Below are positions 62,474 to 64,000 of a DNA stretch of 64,000 nucleotides, piece by piece (the stretch's first letter is position 1; each line of letters opens with the position of its first letter). This DNA is from Azospirillum sp. TSH64 (lineage in GTDB: Bacteria; Pseudomonadota; Alphaproteobacteria; Azospirillales; Azospirillaceae), in the NCBI RefSeq assembly GCF_003116035.1, contig NZ_LGQW01000015.1, positions 5,242,353-5,306,352 on the forward strand, given 5' to 3'. The notes beneath the pieces were generated by a model. It ran no database searches and was not told the DNA's origin. It saw only the letters and a program-made list of their open reading frames with translations. Made by a program: the position numbers and the translations under genes.

Positions 62474-63361
62474 ATGCGCCGCCTGCCCTCGCTGAACGGG
62501 CTGCGCGCCTTCGAGGCGGCGGCCCGCCACCGCAGCTTCACCGCGGCGGCGGCGGAACTGCATGTCTCGCAGGCGGCGGTCAGCCGGATGGTGAAGCTGC
62601 TGGAGGACCGTCTGGGCTTCGCCCTGTTCGACCGCCGGGCCAACGCGCTGGAGCTGACCGAGCGCGGCCGGGCGTTGCAGCCGGCGCTGACCGAGGCGTT
62701 CGACGGCATCGCCCGGCGGGTCGAGCAGGTGGCGGCGATGCGGGCCGGGCCGGTGCTGACGGTGGGGATGGGAGCGACGGTGGCGGTGCGCTGGCTGATC
62801 CCGCGCCTGTCGGACTTCCATCTGGCCCATCCGGAGATCGAGGTGCGGATCGCCACCGGCGGGGCGGGGGCGCCGATGAACGACGACTGGACCTGCGCCG
62901 TCCTGCTCGGCGACGGCCAGTGGCCCGGCTATGAGGCGGAGCGGCTGTTCTCCTCCAGCCTGGAGCCGGTCTGCGCGCCGCGGCTGGCGGCGGCGCTGTG
63001 CAGGCCGGCGGATCTGGCCGGCGCCACGCTGCTGCACGTCTCCCACTGGGGGGAGGACTGGCCGCGCTGGCTGGAGGCCGCCGGGGTGGCGGATCCGATG
63101 CCGGCGTCGGGAACGCGGGGGCTGTCCTTCGGCAGCTATGCCATGACCTTGCAGGCGGCCATCGACGGCGTCGGGGTGGCGCTGGCGCCGCGGCTCTACA
63201 GTGCGGAGGACATCGCCGCCGGGCGCCTCGCGGCACCCTTCGCGCTGGCGGTGCCGATGGTCCATTCCTGGTATCTGGTCTATCGCGCCTCGCGCCGGGA
63301 GGATGGCGGCTTCGGCGCCTTCCGCGACTGGCTCTACCGGCTGCGCGCGGAGATCGAATGA
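62474..63361 (+). CDS. LysR-family transcriptional regulator (GcvA-like)
   Basis: The 295-residue regulator has the N-terminal winged helix (LPSLNGLRAFEAAARHRSFT, then AAAAELHVSQAAVSRMVKLL) and a C-terminal effector domain with GcvA-group features (VRWLIPRLSDFHLAHPEIEV; LPLGGG-like loops are absent). MRRLPSLNGLR at 62474 is the typical GcvA-like start. It is divergent from the TSUP permease and upstream of an MFS gene on the same strand. Confidence 0.92.
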   Translation: MRRLPSLNGLRAFEAAARHRSFTAAAAELHVSQAAVSRMVKLLEDRLGFALFDRRANALELTERGRALQPALTEAFDGIARRVEQVAAMRAGPVLTVGMGATVAVRWLIPRLSDFHLAHPEIEVRIATGGAGAPMNDDWTCAVLLGDGQWPGYEAERLFSSSLEPVCAPRLAAALCRPADLAGATLLHVSHWGEDWPRWLEAAGVADPMPASGTRGLSFGSYAMTLQAAIDGVGVALAPRLYSAEDIAAGRLAAPFALAVPMVHSWYLVYRASRREDGGFGAFRDWLYRLRAEIE

Positions 63362-63439
63362 GGCGGCGCATGGCCGGGCGGCGCAATTGAGCGATGCGCC
63401 GGCCGCGGGTGCCGACATAGGCTGTGCGCTGTTCTGTCA

Positions 63440-63467
63440 CAGTTTCGACCAGACCAGTTTCGACCAG
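63440..63467 (+). repeat. 13-bp direct repeat just before the MFS gene
   Basis: CAGTTTCGACCAG occurs at 63440-63452 and again at 63455-63467, a 15-base period, ending two bases before the ATG. It overlaps the ribosome-binding region, where no Shine-Dalgarno is visible. Confidence 0.6.
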
Positions 63468-63469
63468 CC

Positions 63470-64000
63470 ATGACCGCACAGGACCGCGCGATGCCGCCCA
63501 CCGCCGCCCCTCTTCCCGCTGAAGACTCCGCCCACCCTGCCCTCTCCCGCTCGCTCGTCCTGCTGATGGCGCTGGCTTGCGGCGTGGTGGTCGCCAACAT
63601 CTATTACGCCCAGCCGCTGGTCGGGCTGATCGGCCCGGCGGTCGGGCTGTCGCCGGAGACCGCCAGCCTCGTCGTCACCCTGACCCAGGTCGGCTATGGC
63701 GCCGGGCTGATCCTGCTGGTGCCGCTGGGCGATCTGCTGGAGAACCGCCGGCTGGTGGTGGTCACCCTGTGCAGCACGGTGGCGGCCCTGCTGGTGGCGG
63801 CCGTCGCCCCCACCGCGTCCCTGTTCCTGGCGGCGTCCTTCCTGATCGGCGTCACCTCGGTCGCCGTGCAGATGCTGGTGCCGCTGGCCGCCCACATGGC
63901 GCCGGAGGCCTCGCGCGGGCAGGTGGTCGGCAATGTGATGAGCGGGCTGCTGCTCGGCATCCTGCTGGCCCGCCCGGTGTCGAGCCTGATCGCCGACAGC
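63470..64000 (+). CDS. MFS transporter, N-terminal part (runs off the window)
   Basis: The first 177 codons are visible. They give a 27-residue cytoplasmic leader, then helices such as SLVLLMALACGVVVANIYYA, QPLVGLIGPAVGLSPETASL and GYGAGLILLVPLGDLLENRR, the last carrying the GDxxxxRR-like loop 2-3 motif. The pattern matches DHA1-type drug or metabolite exporters. The start ATG at 63470 directly follows two direct repeats. The C-terminal half is beyond 64000. Confidence 0.82.
   Translation, partial: MTAQDRAMPPTAAPLPAEDSAHPALSRSLVLLMALACGVVVANIYYAQPLVGLIGPAVGLSPETASLVVTLTQVGYGAGLILLVPLGDLLENRRLVVVTLCSTVAALLVAAVAPTASLFLAASFLIGVTSVAVQMLVPLAAHMAPEASRGQVVGNVMSGLLLGILLARPVSSLIADS

Overview
The window is high-GC DNA from an alphaproteobacterium, most likely Azospirillum or a close relative in the Rhodospirillales. 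The evidence is the gene content: divK-pleD, an EipB (DUF1849) envelope protein, a glnB-glnA pair behind a sigma-54 promoter, tig-clpP-clpX-lon-hupB, and several diguanylate cyclase and chemoreceptor genes. The genus is inferred from gene content and order, not from a database match.

Layout. 0-3.9 kb: a GNAT acetyltransferase, a small Tat-signal protein, gatC-gatA and three small unknown genes. 3.9-6.1 kb: glnB-glnA (nitrogen regulation) on the minus strand. 6.3-10 kb: tRNA-His, NAD(P)HX repair enzyme, malonyl-CoA decarboxylase and tRNA-Leu. 10-19.2 kb: protein folding and ATP-dependent proteolysis (tig, clpP, clpX, lon, hupB), with a transmembrane chemoreceptor set between clpX and lon. 19.2-26.4 kb: an accessory-looking stretch starting at tRNA-Val, with an EamA transporter, a four-gene cassette holding two LuxR-type regulators and two unknown proteins, a topoisomerase III and a secreted trypsin-like protease. 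26.4-32.8 kb: ridA, an EF-G, a TPR protein and the alpha operon rpsM-rpsK-rpoA-rplQ with its own sigma-70 promoter. 33-42 kb: envelope and signalling genes (VTT membrane protein, lipoprotein, rarA, eipB, hydroxyacid dehydrogenase, a sigma-54-driven GGDEF gene, divK-pleD, PAP2 phosphatase). 42-50 kb: a SWIM-SNF2 helicase, a crotonase/CoA-binding/metY operon and an MFS transporter. 50-57.6 kb, all minus strand: rsmA-arfB, araC-azlC-azlD, dprA-topA. 58-61.6 kb: a soluble two-PAS chemoreceptor, then a Rep_3-type replication initiator with an iteron origin. 61.6-64 kb: TauE/SafE permease, divergent LysR regulator and the start of an MFS gene.

The most notable element is at 60.9-61.6 kb. Ten 16-bp iterons of the form CCTTAC-N5-GGGGG, in both orientations, lie beside a 470-residue Rep_3-like initiator. 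Its own promoter region carries an inverted pair of the same half-site, and an AT-rich patch closes the far end. This is a plasmid- or chromid-type origin embedded among housekeeping genes. Either the molecule replicates from an iteron origin, or a plasmid origin has been integrated and kept.

Several usually conserved clusters are broken here: gatB does not follow gatA, rpsM is not preceded by secY-adk, and a chemoreceptor interrupts clpX-lon. Together with the origin this points to a rearranged replicon.

No CRISPR array, insertion sequence or prophage was seen. Start codons were chosen from ribosome binding sites and family lengths. GTG or TTG starts are proposed for hupB, rpsM, rpoA, topA, eipB, a lipoprotein and the secreted protease.
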